Of a stretch of 64,000 bases of DNA, positions 63,777-64,000 are shown one piece after another; positions within the stretch are counted from its first letter, which is position 1; each line of letters begins with the position of its first letter. Source of the DNA: Sphaerolaimus hirsutus (Eukaryota; Nematoda; Chromadorea; Monhysterida; Sphaerolaimidae); the NCBI GenBank assembly GCA_964036195.1, contig OZ038450.1:622701-686700 (forward strand). The letters are read 5' to 3'. The notes beneath the pieces were generated by a model. It saw only the letters and a program-made list of their open reading frames with translations. It searched no databases and had not been told where the DNA came from. A program made the translations under genes and the position numbers.

Positions 63777-64000
63777 GCTGCTCGACTCGCGTGAATGAGT
63801 CAATTCGAACTCCAGCTAGCCGACTAGATTCGATTCGTCTCGTTTGAAGTGATCAGATCTCGGTGAGCGGCAGTGCGGCGCGACGCTCAGTGGCCAGCTT
63901 AGCCAGACGAAGCATTAGCGCGGCACTCGAGTTCGGCTAGCGGTGTTTCGATGGGGCAAACAAGAGGAACGCGCGGCTGCAGTTGACCCGAGCCAGAACA
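63777..64000 (-). promoter_or_regulatory. Presumed 5' UTR and start of promoter region
   Basis: GC-rich sequence upstream of the start codon, with stops in the coding frame. No TATA box is obvious. A TCAGTGG initiator-like word lies near 63884 on the plus strand. Inference from position. Confidence 0.35.

Overview
The window looks like a piece of a repeat-rich animal genome, probably an arthropod or a related invertebrate (inference). It has widely spaced GC-rich exons with GT-AG borders in AT-rich introns, a BEL/Pao LTR element with an envelope-like gene, and very many small inverted-repeat elements. I see no operons, bacterial genes or CRISPR arrays.

One host gene spans almost the whole window on the minus strand. 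I could trace 19 coding exons from a start codon at 63776 to a stop at 864. All splice phases agree, and the summed coding length is 4878 nt (1625 codons plus stop). The protein is an ARHGAP21/23-like Rho GTPase-activating protein. It has a PH domain split over exons at 58.0, 34.1 and 33.8 kb, a RhoGAP domain over exons at 18.0, 17.5 and 16.8 kb, and a long low-complexity tail with coiled-coil stretches. No PDZ domain, which the vertebrate relatives carry, is visible. A second start exon at 27.4 kb lies next to a GC-rich island and joins in phase to the exon at 18.5 kb. It probably marks an internal promoter for a form without the PH domain.

The 24 kb intron inside the PH domain (34.2-58.0 kb) holds the main mobile element: a 9.2 kb BEL/Pao element at 36651-45845, opposite in orientation to the host gene. 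Its two 363 bp LTRs look identical by eye, and a 5 bp target duplication (AACCC) sits in a tandem satellite. It encodes Gag, protease, RT, RNase H, integrase and then, in the same frame, an envelope-like glycoprotein with its own signal peptide and membrane anchor. One in-frame TAG separates RNase H from integrase. A second frame over the envelope tail stays open for about 0.9 kb and encodes a basic, serine-rich protein. A strong splice acceptor lies at its head and a GTAAGT donor lies in the LTR. This candidate spliced accessory gene is the most interesting item here.

Most of the remaining sequence is non-coding repeats. There are TA-flanked mariner-like MITEs (CCGTATT ends, CCGTAACC ends), TAA/TTA-flanked PIF/Harbinger-like fold-backs, 8 bp-TSD hAT-like elements, a CCCTGTAAA fold-back family, two satellites and two minisatellites. 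Several are nested inside one another. One MITE end appears to supply a splice donor of the host gene. Intron stretches where I see nothing more are listed as such.
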